A stretch of DNA of 64,000 nucleotides from Gordius sp. MW1 (taxonomy: Eukaryota > Nematomorpha > Gordioida > Gordea > Gordiidae). Within the stretch, counting starts at the first letter, position 1. The number at the start of each line of letters is the position of its first letter. Positions 1 through 11,625 of the stretch are shown here, one piece after another. Made by a program: the position numbers and the translations under genes. Below the pieces are notes generated by a model, which was not told the DNA's origin, did not search any database, and saw only the letters and a program-made list of their open reading frames with translations. The stretch lies in contig OZ038533.1 of assembly GCA_964036665.1 (NCBI GenBank), forward strand, positions 14,417,075-14,481,074, given 5' to 3'.

Positions 1-1316
1 GAGTCGTCCCCCCTTCCCTTCTCCCCCTTCCCACGAGGGCCGAAGGCCCTAGTTTTTATTTTATAATCAATATCGAAATGTATGATCAATTTATCTCATT
101 TATATTATTTCCTTGTAATTATATCTGATTTTTGGATTTGCGCAAATTAGAACTCATAAAGGTAAAATATCTTGTTTGATGCTATAAATTATGATAATTG
201 ATATCACAAAACTTATTAACGAGTTTCTGAAGTCCCATTTTTATTTTTATTAATAACTTGTTTTATCGCCTAAAATACACTAGAATAAAATAAAATTATC
301 ATGATTATTTATTAAACAAATGATTTAAATGTATAAAAAAACATTATTTTACGAGCTTGATTTAAGTTATTAAAGTTTTCAATTAAATAATCAAACTTTC
401 TCCTTTCTCCGCACAATATTGCCACCGACAACGATTATAGCTACAAAATCAAAATTGATTGATAAAACGAATTGACTCATTTTAATTTACAAAAGTTCAA
501 GAATATCTGCCTTCTAATTGCTATGCAATTTATGGGCTCGCTTTTGGTTGTCCGTCCAACTTGAAATTTTTCAATAATTGTTGTGGAGACCTATACGGGT
601 TTTTCATAGCTCTGGACTTATGCTTCGGTAAAAGACTTTTATCTTGCTTTCGCAAATAGGGTAGCTTATGACCGCTAATTGGCCTTAATTTTTTGACCTA
701 GCCCGAGCCCTATATCTATTATTGTTTATGGGGACTGATTTAATTTATAAATAAATTTTGCATTTTGGGCAACTTGTCAAGGTTGTTGCTATATATCGGA
801 GAAGTGCTAAACTGGCCAACTAATTCCCAGAAAAATAACGATGACTGTTGCTTACTTCTACTTTATCTGACCTGGGCCAATATCCTGGTTAATTTCTATT
901 TATATTTTTTGCTATGTGAATTTCTTTCGCCAATTTGTCAAGTTTTTTGCTTCAAAACGGATGCTTGCGAAACATAATTCGCTGCAAATTTATGATAAAC
1001 ATTGCTTATTTTTAATTTATCTGACCCCGGCCAAAGGCCAAAATTTATTTTTATTTTTGTGCTTGCATGTTTTGCCATTTATGTTATCTTAGCGTAAAAT
1101 ATACAAAAGATAGATTTTTTGGGCTGAAAATAAGTAATACTGACCGCTGGTTGGCTTTAATTTTTCTCTCTAGATTTGCCCCCCCCCCTGTTTCCCGTAA
1201 AAAAAGAGCCTCTCTTGCCCCGATATGCATACGTCAAATTGACGTCATATTTCGTCGTGTTTTTTGCATTGATAATATACTGTTCTTATTAATAACATTA
1301 TTAATATATGCTTTTT
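1..1316. other. AT-rich sequence without a recognised gene
   Basis: I see no convincing gene here; the short open frames show no recognisable domain. A motif around 767-785 (GGGCAACTTGTC followed by a GGTTGTT run) recurs near 1978-2000, which suggests old repeat material on both sides of the tandem repeats that follow. Confidence 0.4.
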
Positions 1317-1572
1317 GGCCGTCTGCTGGCTACTGACCAAGGGGAAAAATGACCACTGACCAAAGTGTGATTGGAATTTTTATGTAAATTTGGCCCTTAT
1401 GTATTTATACGATTATTAGCCGTCTGTTGACTGCTGACCAATTGAAAAATGGACCAGGCCAAAGTGTGAATTAAAATTTTTTTCTCTGTATTTGTCTCTT
1501 ATATAATTATATTTGGCCGTCTGCTAGCTGCTGACCTATGGAAAAAATGACCATTGGCCAAAGTGTAAATCG
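1317..1572 (+). repeat. Three degenerate ~100-bp direct repeats
   Basis: Three successive units begin with a GGCCGTCTGCTGGCT-like motif (about 1317, 1418 and 1511). Each continues with CTGACCA, a short A-rich stretch and CCAAAGTGTG, then a T-rich tail. They are clearly related but diverged. No coding potential is evident, and the parent element is unknown. Confidence 0.6.
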
Positions 1573-1735
1573 AATTTTTTTATCCTCTCCCTCACCCAGA
1601 GAGGGGTATGGTGATATGCCCCCTTTTTTACTCTCTCCCTCACCTATAGGGGGGAGGTTGATTTGCTACGCCCCGTTTTTACGCTCTCTTTCACCTAAAG
1701 GGGGGGGGGGGGGGTTTGCAAGATTCCACCTCCCC
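1573..1735 (+). repeat. Short array related to the G/C-run minisatellite
   Basis: Three or so units of about 55 bp carry a CTCTCCCTCACC-type core followed by a G run and then a C-rich stretch. The layout matches the units of the long arrays at 7.1-8.7 and 10.0-11.6 kb (CCCTCTTTCTSA core, G run, GTTTTGC, C run). Here they lie outside any visible foldback element. Confidence 0.5.
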
Positions 1736-2689
1736 CTTCCCACCCCCCTTGCGACTTACGATAGTTTTATGATTTATATAGCGTATTTTATTACCCAGCG
1801 TTTGTAGCTATTTTTAATTATCGCTGATATCGTGATGAATGTGCAATAGAAATAGATTTTAAATACCAATAATATTCGCTTTAAAGGTAAGTTTATCTAT
1901 TTGTTTTTTCCCATTTAATTATTTTTTTACATGTTTATTGAGTTTCAAAAAAGAAAAAATAATTAATGTATTTCTTTGGGCAACTTGTCTTGGTTGTTCA
2001 TGGTATTATTTTCCTATAATTTATATAAAAATTTATAAAATCTCCACATTATCCATCAAGAAAATAATTATAAACTATATGAGGCATAGTATCTTACTTA
2101 AAATATAAAATCCTCAATCCCCTATTCACAATGCATTCATTATAATTGTTATATAATAAATGATACCTTTTGCAACAATTTTTTACTTCTCATTTGTAAT
2201 TGTTTTTCGGTCGCTTTCTTGTGTGGGTTTTTGTTAGTTTGGGCGGCTAACTTTTAGACCAACAATGTATATATTTCTCTGACTCCCTGCAGACCATGGC
2301 CGCCTCCCCCTCATAGGCATTCTAGACCCTTCCCCCCTATCTCGCGCATAAATTACATAACAAGTGTGCTACATTTATACGAAGTATAGGTATGTTGTGT
2401 ACAACAATACCCCAAAGCTAGGCGCATGTACCCTAACGAAAAAAAAGTCGGGCCCTCAAGGAAGCCCCCCCCCATAATGGTCATTTTTTATGATACCTAC
2501 GGAAGATAATGAATGGATTGTTAAGAGGGATACTTTGGGTGAAGTATAATAAAAACTTTTCTAAATTAGTATCTGCGTTTTTTCCTAATGCTATCACTTC
2601 TTGCAAACATATTTAAAAATGTTGCGAAATTTGTTTTTTGAGGGTAGATAACATTTTGTTGTCATTTAAAACCATCAAAATCGATTCTA
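1736..2689. other. Intergenic, nothing recognised
   Basis: AT-rich sequence with a few short C runs (for example near 2465). No gene, RNA or well-bounded repeat could be supported. Confidence 0.4.
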
Positions 2690-2832
2690 AACCAATAATT
2701 TTTTTAACTTTCGGGTCGGGTTGAGGATAGAAAATTTTAATCGCTTTCAGGTCGTATTAGGGTTTAAAAAAATTAAACCGCTTTCGGGTCGTGTCGGGAT
2801 CGTGTTGAAAAAAGTGACTTTGCAGGGCTCTA
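2690..2832. mobile_element. Right-end remnant of a hAT element (TGCAGGGCTCTA end)
   Basis: Three imperfect TTTCGGGTCGKGT-type motifs lead to a terminus TTTGCAGGGCTCTA at 2832. This matches the subterminal layout and end of the hAT at 57998-60255 (TTCGGG repeats, then TTTTGCAGGTCTCTA). No matching left end was found, so this is a fragment. Confidence 0.45.
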
Positions 2833-3299
2833 ATTGTATGGCTATTACTTATTAATAAAAAAGTGTTCAAATACCGTTTTATTACAAACTTAAAGCAAAA
2901 TGTTAAGTAAAAGTTTCTCACGTAAACTTTTATGAGATTTGTGAATTTAAAAGTTTTACATTTTTGCAATAGATCACTCGGCACTTATTGTTTAATTGAT
3001 TTTGATAAGAGACCGAAAATAGAAATATTAAATCCCGTGTAAAAGGTAACAAATCATATTTTCAATATTTTTTTAGAAAATATTTTTGAGATGATTTTAC
3101 TGTCTAAAAAACACGAAAAGTTTTGTTCAATTTTTTCATCCAACGAGTATCGATTGATAACGAACCCTATGCATTGTTCTCATTTTTATTCTATTTTGTT
3201 AGTTTCAACACAACACAGTTAGCTTACAATAGAACTAACTATAAGGATTGAAATTTAGTTTGTGCTTAGAAATTATATAATTGCATAAACTTATTTAAT
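2833..3299. other. Intergenic, nothing recognised
   Basis: AT-rich; the short minus-strand open frame in this area lacks any recognisable domain. Confidence 0.35.
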
Positions 3300-3309
3300 T
3301 TTGAGAACA

Positions 3310-3492
3310 AATTGCTCAGTACTTAATTTATTTTTTGCTCAGTAGAATATTCAAATGCCCAGTAGAATAAACGAATGCTCAGTAGAATAATTAAATGCTC
3401 AGTTAATAATTTAATGTTCAGTAATTTAATTATTTGTTAAGTATAAAATTCATTTGTTCAGTTTATTATTCAAATCTTGCTCAGTAATTTTT
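3310..3492 (+). repeat. Left subterminal CTCAGT repeat cluster of the MULE
   Basis: At least seven copies of a T(G/T)CTCAGTA-like motif spaced roughly 20-30 bp apart, separated by AT-rich filler. The complementary motif forms the right cluster at 4915-5015. Repeated subterminal motifs of this kind often act as transposase-binding sites; that role is inferred. Confidence 0.6.
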
Positions 3493-3779
3493 TTATTTAT
3501 GTAAAGTAAGTACGAACTAGTTTTTAAAACAAAAACCTAAAGGGAGATTCGACCCCGAAATATTTAAGTAAAGGTCTTTGGTGTTACCCATGGAGTCAAA
3601 ACGCTCGTCTGAAAGGTGGTTTAATTTTGGTTAAGAAAATAAATTTTATTTATAAACTACTTTCTCTTTTGCGCTCATTTTAAATAATTATATACTTTGA
3701 TATTAGATCATACTGGCAGACAAAGTGTATCGGAAAGAAATTTTAAATGATATTTATACAATTCAATTGTCTTAGAATG

Positions 3780-4463
3780 CCAAGGTATTTGAAAAAGCAT
3801 CTAATGGAACATCTAGGGCCTCTAAATTTTGCCCTTGTTTTCATAAAGAATGGATCAAGAAATATAATACATGATATAGGGGTATAGGTAGTGTATTCTT
3901 AGTATAAAATGCCTTAGAATCAGCCAATAGGCTAATAGAAGATGAATTTTCACTGAGAGAACGCCTACCACTTAGTAGGTTTAATTAAAACTGGTCACTT
4001 GAATATAAATATTCAAAAAAAATTGTCATAAAACCTTTGATAAATTTGAAGCTATGGACAGAAGGTTATGAATTTGCAAGAAATAATATTAATGGCCTGC
4101 CAAAAAAACATCTTAATATTACTAAGTATTGTATACCAGCAAGAAGAATTATGATTAGTGAAAATGACATTACCAATGTCAAAGAATTTTCAGCTTTGGC
4201 TATGTGAATTGCGATATGATTGTGGAAAATGGTTTGAAGGCATGTGCAATTGTCCATTGCTTTTTAAACAATATATTTGCAAGCATGTGGTTCTGTTGGC
4301 AATTAAACTTTGGCAACCACCTAAAGAAGCCAAAAGTGTGCTTATAGGGCAAAAGAAAAAGCGAGACAGACCCTCAAAGGTTAAACAGCCTTTATTGTTT
4401 AGTTATGGTGAGTTTAGATTATTTAACACTACTTATATAACATATTTTAAGCTTTTGAAATGA
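3780..4463 (+). pseudogene. MULE transposase, C-terminal part, decayed
   Basis: Conceptual translation in shifting frames gives segments typical of animal MULE transposases: ESANRLIEDEFSLRERLPLS near 3917-3980, then KLWTEGYEFARNN near 4050-4090. An open stretch from 4158 to 4463 has a SWIM zinc finger (CNC, ten residues on CKH) followed by a basic tail with GQKKKRDRPSK. Transposases of this family cut and rejoin the element's ends. Several frame changes and stops interrupt the gene, so it is not functional as it stands. The catalytic core upstream could not be followed. Confidence 0.6.
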
Positions 4464-4914
4464 AAGTTGTCTCCAGCAAAGCAAAATTTGTCTATTTTCC
4501 ATTTTAAATTGTTAATTTTTATTATGTATTTATATTTGTAAATGTGATTATATTCTAATCAAAATTTATATTTTGCCTTTATAACGTTTAAGATTGATAC
4601 TCTCAATAAAATTTGCAAAAAAATACGATATAAACATGGGCATAGTAAAATTTAAGAAGGGAAGGACAGAGCATTTTGGAATGGGAAATATAGGTCATCA
4701 CTTATAGCTTTTCTAATTTGCCATTTATTTATTTAAAGGGAGGACTTAAAAAAATTTAAGACACTAAGATACCTGTTAACTGATAAAAATTTAATAATCA
4801 GGCCTCCTGTTTCATTTAGCCAAAATAAACTATTTTAATTTCCACAACAATTTAACTATATTTTTATAAATTATTAGCACTAAATAGATTAATATTAAAG
4901 TTATTAATACTGAG

Positions 4915-5015
4915 CATTTTAGATTTATAACTGAGCATTTTTGAATTTTTTACTGAGCACATTGATAAAATACTGAGCATATTTTACTGAGCGTTTTTGA
5001 ATTTTTTACTGAGCA
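4915..5015 (-). repeat. Right subterminal CTCAGT repeat cluster of the MULE
   Basis: Five copies of ACTGAGCAT-like motif, the reverse complement of the left cluster, spaced 15-30 bp apart in AT-rich sequence. Confidence 0.6.
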
Positions 5016-5407
5016 TTTAAATAACATCCTTTAATTTTGTATTATAAAGTGATATTATTTCTCAATGTTATTATAACAAATTGTTATTTTGTTCTATACA
5101 ATTTAGTTTTTTTAATATTTAAATTAAGCTAATAAATTATATCTTTTGGTAAAGAAAAATACATTATGTAAAGAAAAATTATACTCAAATTTGTAAAAAT
5201 TTTAAATAAATTAAAATACTATACAAGATAAAATGATTAATAAAAATATAGAAATAGCGGCATCTATAATATATTTTATATACAAAATAAATATAATATT
5301 TTATTTGAAGTTTCCATTTTACATAAATAGGGATTATGGACACCACTAGAGCTAAATGTCCTAGGTATAGAAGTGAGAAGCGTATTATAAAAAAAATTGT
5401 AACAATA

Positions 5408-6240
5408 TCACCTCCTTCCCCTAGAAGCTTTTTTTCCAAGATGAGCAGCTAAGTCTTCAAGAATCTTAAGTGTGTGGGCTTGATATAGATTTTTTTTTCT
5501 TAGATTTTTCACAGTTTTTTTATAATGTTTTAAAAGCATATCCCTTCTATTTTCTTTCCTAAAAGCCATTGGCCTTTGATATGTATGATCCTTTCTTACT
5601 TGATAAATTTTTAGTATAACATTCAAATTGAGTTACTTGAATTTAGTATTTTGCACGAAGTTATCTTGGGAGAGACAGTAAACTAAATTTATAAAAAGAT
5701 TATAAAGTTTATACATATAACCTAAAATGTTAAAATTAACAAAATTGAATACAATATGATATTGTATTAAATATTATTTACTTGTTGTGAGGGAAATTTC
5801 GTTATATTTGTTGGTCCAGAAGACTGATGTAATTAATTAATATTCAAATTTAACAATTACCTTAAATATTTTTAGTGATGGCTCAGTGTTTTTTTGAAGA
5901 ATGTCTGGTTTAAGTGTTGAAGACTGATTTAATTAAATAGTATTCAAATTAAATATTACCCAAAATAATTTAAGGGATGGTACAGCATTTTCTTTAAGAA
6001 AATTTGAACTTCTATTTGGATTAAAGTCGTGTGATGTAAAGTGGATGCTGCATATAGTTGAATATTTCTTCAATTTAAATGTTGGGCCCATCAATTCCAT
6101 CCATTTAACTAATAGCTTTGGATCTTTTGGAAATCTACAAATACATATAATTTTAAACTATATTACTTGTGAAATGAAAGCCTTTCACCATTTTCTTTGT
6201 TAATGGAGGACTTACAGTTCTTAATTGAGCAAGCCCTCAT
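5408..6240 (-). CDS. THAP zinc-finger protein, multi-exon
   Basis: A complete THAP domain (C2CH zinc finger that binds DNA) is encoded on the minus strand. Exon 1 (6167-6240) starts at ATG with CX4C (CSIKNC) and is joined across a 32-nt GT-AG intron (6135-6166) to exon 2 (5960-6134). Exon 2 carries FPKDP, the invariant W, CSIH and ends AVPSL, all family hallmarks. Two small in-frame exons follow (5861-5923 and 5782-5823), each after TCAG. The last open stretch (about 5408-5605) has DHTYQRP and a basic helical tail, like the linker and coiled coil of many THAP proteins. The junction into that last exon could not be resolved in phase, so the C-terminus is less certain. It could be a host regulator or a domesticated P-element gene; no transposase domain is visible. 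Confidence 0.65.
5821..6010. repeat. ~105-bp direct duplication inside the THAP gene
   Basis: Two tandem segments (about 5821-5925 and 5926-6010) share GAAGACTGATKTAATTAA, a TATTCAAATT tract, an ATTACC splice-donor complement and a GGCTCAGTG/GGTACAGCA block. The repeat covers the 3' end of the THAP exon and the following small exon, whose peptides resemble each other (FLKENAVPSLK and ILQKNTEPSLK). Confidence 0.6.
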
Positions 6241-6631
6241 TCCCCAAATGATGCCAGCTGGCTAAACATTAGAATGTTATTTCAGCTAAATATCTTTATG
6301 TTATAAACAAAATATAACCTGAATGAAACTGTTGTTATTATACTTTGAAACCTCCCAACTTTATTATTATGTAGCTTTGATAATATCAATTAGAATACAA
6401 TCATAGATTTCTTAATTATCTTCTTCTGTTAGGTTTTTGGTTTATATATAATGTTTAAAAAATTTTAAACTTATCGTAAAAATTCATAGTTATTTTTTTA
6501 TAGCCTATAGTAATAAAAAAATAATGTGTATGTGGTCTTATTCTTAATGCAAAAGTCATACTTTTATGGAATTCCAGGAATTTTACTTTTAAAAATGCTA
6601 AATGCTGCAAAAAATTGAACAGTAAGTATGT
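6241..6631. other. Upstream region of the THAP gene
   Basis: AT-rich sequence between the THAP start codon and the foldback element. No promoter element or gene could be supported. Confidence 0.3.
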
Positions 6632-7107
6632 ATATGTACTAGTGTTGTAAAAAACCAAGGGTTTCTATTGGTTGCCTGCAAGCGTTGGCGTTTTTTTTTC
6701 ACCCAACCTTTTCAGTGTTAGGTGAATTTTCTTGGGAGGGCTTTGGCGTTTGGCGTTTTCGTAAAAAACACCCAAAGCGTTTTGGGTGTTTTTTTTGGGG
6801 GCACCTTTGGCGTTTAGGTTTGAGTGTATTAAAGAGCTAAAGGGTTTGGGTGGATAATATTATTAACCTTTTGGTTTGGTTTTGGTGGTTTTGGGTTGGG
6901 CATGCAAATATATTAATTTGTTTTTATTGTTCATCATATTTGTGTATTTAGATTTAGGTAATGAACTTTTAATTTAAGAAAATAAAAATAAATGTATCAT
7001 GACGTCACAATCTAGTAAATTCAGTAAATTATAGTTAATTATTATGCATTATAGAAGTAGGTAGTGAATCAATATGTTTTATTTATGAAAAAAAAATTTG
7101 TGAAGAT

Positions 7108-8690
7108 TTGCCCCCCCCCCTTTATTTTTTACCCTCTTTCTCACCTGGGGAAGAACGGCGGGCAGGTGGGGTGTTTGCCCCCCCCCTTATTTTTTACCCT
7201 CTTTCTGATCCGGGGGAGAGGCGGGGTGGGGGGCAGGGGGTGTTTTGCCCCCCCCCCCCACTAAATTTTTACCCTCTTTCTGTGGCGAGGGAGAGGGGGG
7301 GGCAGGGGGTGTTTTGCCCCCCTCCCCCCTTATTTTTTACCCTCATTCTGATGTGGGGGAGAGGGGGGGGCATAGGGGGTGTTTACCCCCCCCCCCCTAA
7401 TTTTTTACCCTCTTTCTGATCAGGGGGAGAGGGGGGGGCATGGGGGGTGTTTTGCCCCCCCCCCCTAAATTTTTTACCCTCTTTCTGATCAGGGGGGAGA
7501 GGGGGCATGGGGGGTGTTTTGCCCCCCCCCTTATCTTTTACCCCCTTTCTAATGCGGGGGAGAGGGGGGCATGGGGGGGGGGTGTTTTGCCCCCCCCCCC
7601 CAATTTTTTACCCTGTTTCTGATCCGGAGGAGAGGGGGGCATAGGCGGTGTTTTGCCCCCCCCCCCTATTTTTTACCCTCTTGAGAGGGGGGGCATGGGG
7701 GTGTTTTGCCCCCCCCCCCAATTTTTTACCCTATTTCTGAGGTGGGGGAGAGGGGGGGGGGCATAGGGGGTGTTTTGCCCCCCTCCCCCCTTATTTTTTA
7801 CCCTCTTTCTGATGTGGCTGAGAGGGGGGGGGGCACAGGGGGTGTTTTAACCCCCCCCCCCCAAATTTTTTACCCTCTTTTTGATCAGGGGGAGAGGGGG
7901 GGGGCATGGGGGGTGTTTTGCCCCCCCCCTAATTTTTTACTTTCTTTCTGATGCGAGGGAGAGGGGGGGGGGCCCTAATTTTTTATCTTCTTTCTAATGC
8001 GGGGGAGAGGGGGGCATGAGAGGTGTTTTGCCCCCCCCCCTAATTTTTAACCCTCTTTCTAATGCGGGGGAGAGGGGGGCATGGGGGGTGTTTTGCCCCC
8101 CCCCCCTTACTTTTTTACCCTGTTTCTGATCCAGAGGAGAGGGGGGGGGCATAGGGGGTGTTTTGCCCCCCCCCCCTTATTTTTTACCCTCTTGAGAGGG
8201 GGGTCATGGGGGGTGTTTTGCCCCCCCCCCCTTTAATTTTTACCCTATTTCTGATGTGGGGGAGAGGGGGGGGGCATAGGGGGTGTTTTGCCCCCCTCCC
8301 CCCTTATTTTTTACCCTCTTTCTGATGTGGGGCAGAGGGGGGGGCATAGGGGGTGTTTTACCCCCCCCCCCCTAATTTTTTGCCCTCTTTCTGATTAGGG
8401 GGAGAGGGGGGGCATGGGGGGGTCTTTTGCCCCCCCCCCTATATTTTACCCTCTTTCTGATGTGGGGGAGAGGGGGGGGGCATAGGGGGTGTTTTGCCCC
8501 CCCCCTAATTTTTTATCCTCTTTCTGATCAGGGGGAGAGGGGGGCATGGGGGGTGTTTTGCCCCCCCCCCTTCTTTTTAAAGTGGGGGAGAGGGGGGGGG
8601 CATGGGGGGGTGTTTTGCCGCCCCCCCCCCCAATTATTTACCCTCTTTCTAATGCGGGGGAGAGGGGGGCATAGGGGGTGTTTTCAATAA
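7108..8690 (+). repeat. Left G/C-run minisatellite array, about 70-bp unit
   Basis: Roughly twenty or more units. Each has a TTTTTACCCTCTTTCTGAT core, a variable short stretch, GGGGGAGAG, a run of about 6-9 G, CATRGGGGGTGTTTTGC and a run of 7-12 C. Homopolymer length varies between units while the cores are conserved. The long open frames here are artefacts of the repeat (Pro/Gly-rich translations in every frame). Confidence 0.9.
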
Positions 8691-9989
8691 ATAGAAAACG
8701 ATTATAAAGTGAGATTTATCTGGCCATTCGAGAGCAGATTTTAAATTCAATCCTTCAATTAAAAATTAATATTTTAATTCATTCTAAAATAATGACAGCT
8801 AAGATATCCCCCTCTAAATATTCCCGGCAATAGCAATTTTAATCACAAAATTTAATTTCAAATATATTTTGAATTCCTCGCCTCTTGTAAAAGATAAAGA
8901 CTTATTAATTATATAATGTCCCTTTTATTTTATATTTAAACTCTATTTTCAATATCAGAGAACGGCATCCCGCGCGACTAGACATATCACCACTCCCATG
9001 TAGCATGTACATGTTCATGTACTAATCCACCCTCTCTCTTCCTTCTCTCGTTGCAATGCATGCGCAAAACCAGATTTAAACCTATCAGATTTAAGTTAAG
9101 TACTAAACTAAATATATAAAAAAATCATGGCACAACAAGGCATGGTGTGGCGTGGGCTGGCTAGGCTCTTTATTACATCATTTTACATTCATTTCTTTTT
9201 TAACGTACAACATATCAAGGTATGTAGAAGTTGCAAATCATATTATTATAAATAAAATAAATGAAAATTAAACTTTTTTTTATTATGTCAACTACTAATT
9301 AAGTCATAATCAATTAGAAAATTAAGTTTCTTATTAAATAATAAGCAATAATTTAAATTAAGATGCTTAACTCATTTTTGTTACTCAGAAAAGTCCGATA
9401 TTTTTTATGATCCTTATAAGCATTGTAAACGAGAAGTCTAAGTCAACAGGACGTAGAGTGTTGGTTCCTTGTGAAAGCATAGTAATTAATAGCATGATAT
9501 GCTTTTTGGAAATACCAAGTTTTTCCATTAAATGCCCAGATAACTTAAATAGTAAAATTACTTACCCATGATGGCAAATTTTTTTTAAACTGGTAAAATT
9601 TCATATTAATATTATATTTAATAATACAGCTTATTTCGTAAATGAAGTTAAATTAAAAAAATTTATTTTAATTGATATGGTATATTAAGACAATTTTTGA
9701 CCGCAAATCTGCAAAAATATATTTTCGAATATTAGAAAATCTTTGTCATATAATAAGGCAATTTTTAAAAAAAAAAATAAATTTCAATAAAATGTGTTGA
9801 TTAAGACATTTGTCATCACTGTGACCGCAAATCTTCCCAAAAATATTTTGTATAATAGTAGAACATCTTTCAGTCATATAATATGTCTATTTTAAAAAAA
9901 AATATTAATCTCAATAGAAAATGTTGATTATGACATTTGTCACCACTGTGACCGCAAAAATTCACAAAAATATTTTGAAAGGGTTAAAA
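8691..9989. other. AT-rich core of the foldback element
   Basis: No coding region is recognised. It holds a small GC-richer patch near 8965-9065 and, at its right side (about 9690-9990), nearly three units of a ~120-bp tandem repeat sharing GACATTTGTCAYCACTGTG and GACCGCAAA. That repeat resembles the satellite around 35.4-35.7 kb. Confidence 0.6.
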
Positions 9990-9990
9990 A
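9690..9990 (+). repeat. ~120-bp tandem repeat in the foldback core
   Basis: About two and a half units, each with an AT-rich tract, TGTTGATTAWGACATTTGTC, then ACTGTGACCGCAAA and AAAATATTTT. The GACATTTGTCACC core is shared with the satellite hosting the CsRn1-type element (30560-30639 and 35365-35735). Confidence 0.65.
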
Positions 9991-11625
9991 GGGCTTTCCG
10001 GCCCCCCCCCCCCCGGGTGAGAAAGAGAGTAAAAAATAAGAAGAGGGTCGATTCACCCCCCCCCCCTCTCCCCGGCATCAGAAAGAGGGTAAAAAATAAG
10101 GGGGGGGGGGCAAAACACCCCCCATGCCCCCCCCCTTCCCGGGTGAGAAAGAGGGTAAAAAATAAGGGGGGGGGCTAAACACCCCCATGCCCCCCTTAGG
10201 GGGGGGGCAAAACACCCCCCTGCCACCCCCCTCTCCCTCGCATCAGAAAGAGGATAAAAAATTAGGGGGGAGGGGGGCAAAACATCCCCCTGCCCCCCTC
10301 TCCCCCGCATCAGAAAGAGGGTAAAAAATTAGGGGGGGGCAAAACACCCCCCCCCCCTTCCCCCCTCTCACCCGCATTAAAAAGAGGGTAAAAAATTGGG
10401 GGGGGGGCAAAACACCCCCTGCCCCTCCCCCTCTCGCTCGCATCAGAAAGAGGGTAAAAAATGGGGGGGGGGCAAAACACCCCCCATGCCCCGCCTCTCC
10501 CCCGGATCAGAAAGAGGGTAAAAAATTAGGGGGGGGGGGGCAAAACACCCCCTATGCCCCCCCCCCTCTCCCCCACATCAGAAAGAGGGTAAAAAATTAG
10601 GGGGGGGCAAAACACCCCCCATGCCCCCTCTCCCCCGCATTAGAAAGAGGATAAAAAATTAGGGGGGGGGGGCAAAACACCCCCTGCCCCCCCTCTCCCT
10701 CGCATCAGAAAGAGGATAAAAATTTAGGGAAGGGGGGGCAAAACACCCTCTGCCCCCCCCTCCCTCGCATCAGAAAGAGGGTAAAAAATTAGGGGGGGGG
10801 GGACAAAACACCCCCTGCCCCCCTCTCCCCCGCATCAGAAACAGGGTAAAAAATTAGGGGGGGGGCAAAACACCCCCCCCCCCTTCCCTCCTCTCACCCG
10901 CATTAAAAAGAGGGTAAAAAAATGGGGGGGGGCAAAACACCCCCTGCCCCCCCCCCTCTCGCTCGCATCAGAAAGAGGGTAAAAAATGGGGGGGGGGCAA
11001 AACAGCCCCCATGCCCCGCCTCTCCCTCGGATCAGAAAGAGGGTAAAAAATTAGGGGGGGGGGGGCAAAACACCCCCTATGCCCCCCCCTCTCCCCCACA
11101 TCAGAAAGAGGGTAAAAAATTAGGGGGGGGGGCAAAACACCCCCCCCCCCCCCCCCCCATGCCCCCTCTCCCCCGCATTAGAAAGAGGATAAAAAATTGG
11201 GGGGGGGCAAAACACCCCCTGCCCCCCCCTCTCCCTCGCATCAGAAAGAGGATAAAAATTTAGGGAGGGGGGGGGGGGCAAAACACCCTCTGCCCCCCCC
11301 CCCCTCCCTCGCATCAGAAAGAGGGTAAAAAATTAGGGGGGGGGGACAAAACACCCCCTGCCCCCTCCCTCTCCCTCGCATCAGAAAGAGGGTAAAAAAT
11401 AAGGGGGGGGCAAAACACCCCCCTCTCCCTCGCATCAGAAAGCGGGTAAAAATTTAGGGGGGAGGGGGGCAAAACACCCCCATGCCCCCCCCCCGCCTCT
11501 CCCCCGGATCAGAAAGAGGGTAAAAAATAGGGGGGGGGGGCAAACACCCCACCTGCCCGCCGTTCTTCCCCAGGTGAGAGAGAGGGTAAAAAATAAAGGG
11601 GGGGGGGGGCAAATCTTCACGAATT
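9990..11625 (-). repeat. Right G/C-run minisatellite array, inverted
   Basis: This is the mirror image of the left array: units of about 70 bp read C run, CTCTCCCCCGCATCAGAAAG, AGGGTAAAAAAT, G run, CAAAACACCCC. Unit number is similar to the left arm. Repeated blocks within the array (for example around 10340-10560 and 10870-11080) look like multi-unit duplications. Confidence 0.9.

Larger units (their letters stand above)
3300..5030 (+). mobile_element. MULE (Mutator-like) DNA transposon remnant
   Basis: A decayed transposase (about 3780-4463) lies between two clusters of short repeats in inverted orientation: TGCTCAGTA motifs at 3310-3492 and their complement TACTGAGCA at 4915-5015. The clusters look like subterminal repeats. 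Exact termini and a TSD could not be fixed, so the ends are approximate. The family call rests on the transposase C-terminus with a SWIM zinc finger. Confidence 0.6.

Noticed and set aside
765-1807. Short open frames at the left end as genes
   Set aside because: They lie in repeat-like or G/C-run sequence and show no domain, splice context or conserved feature.
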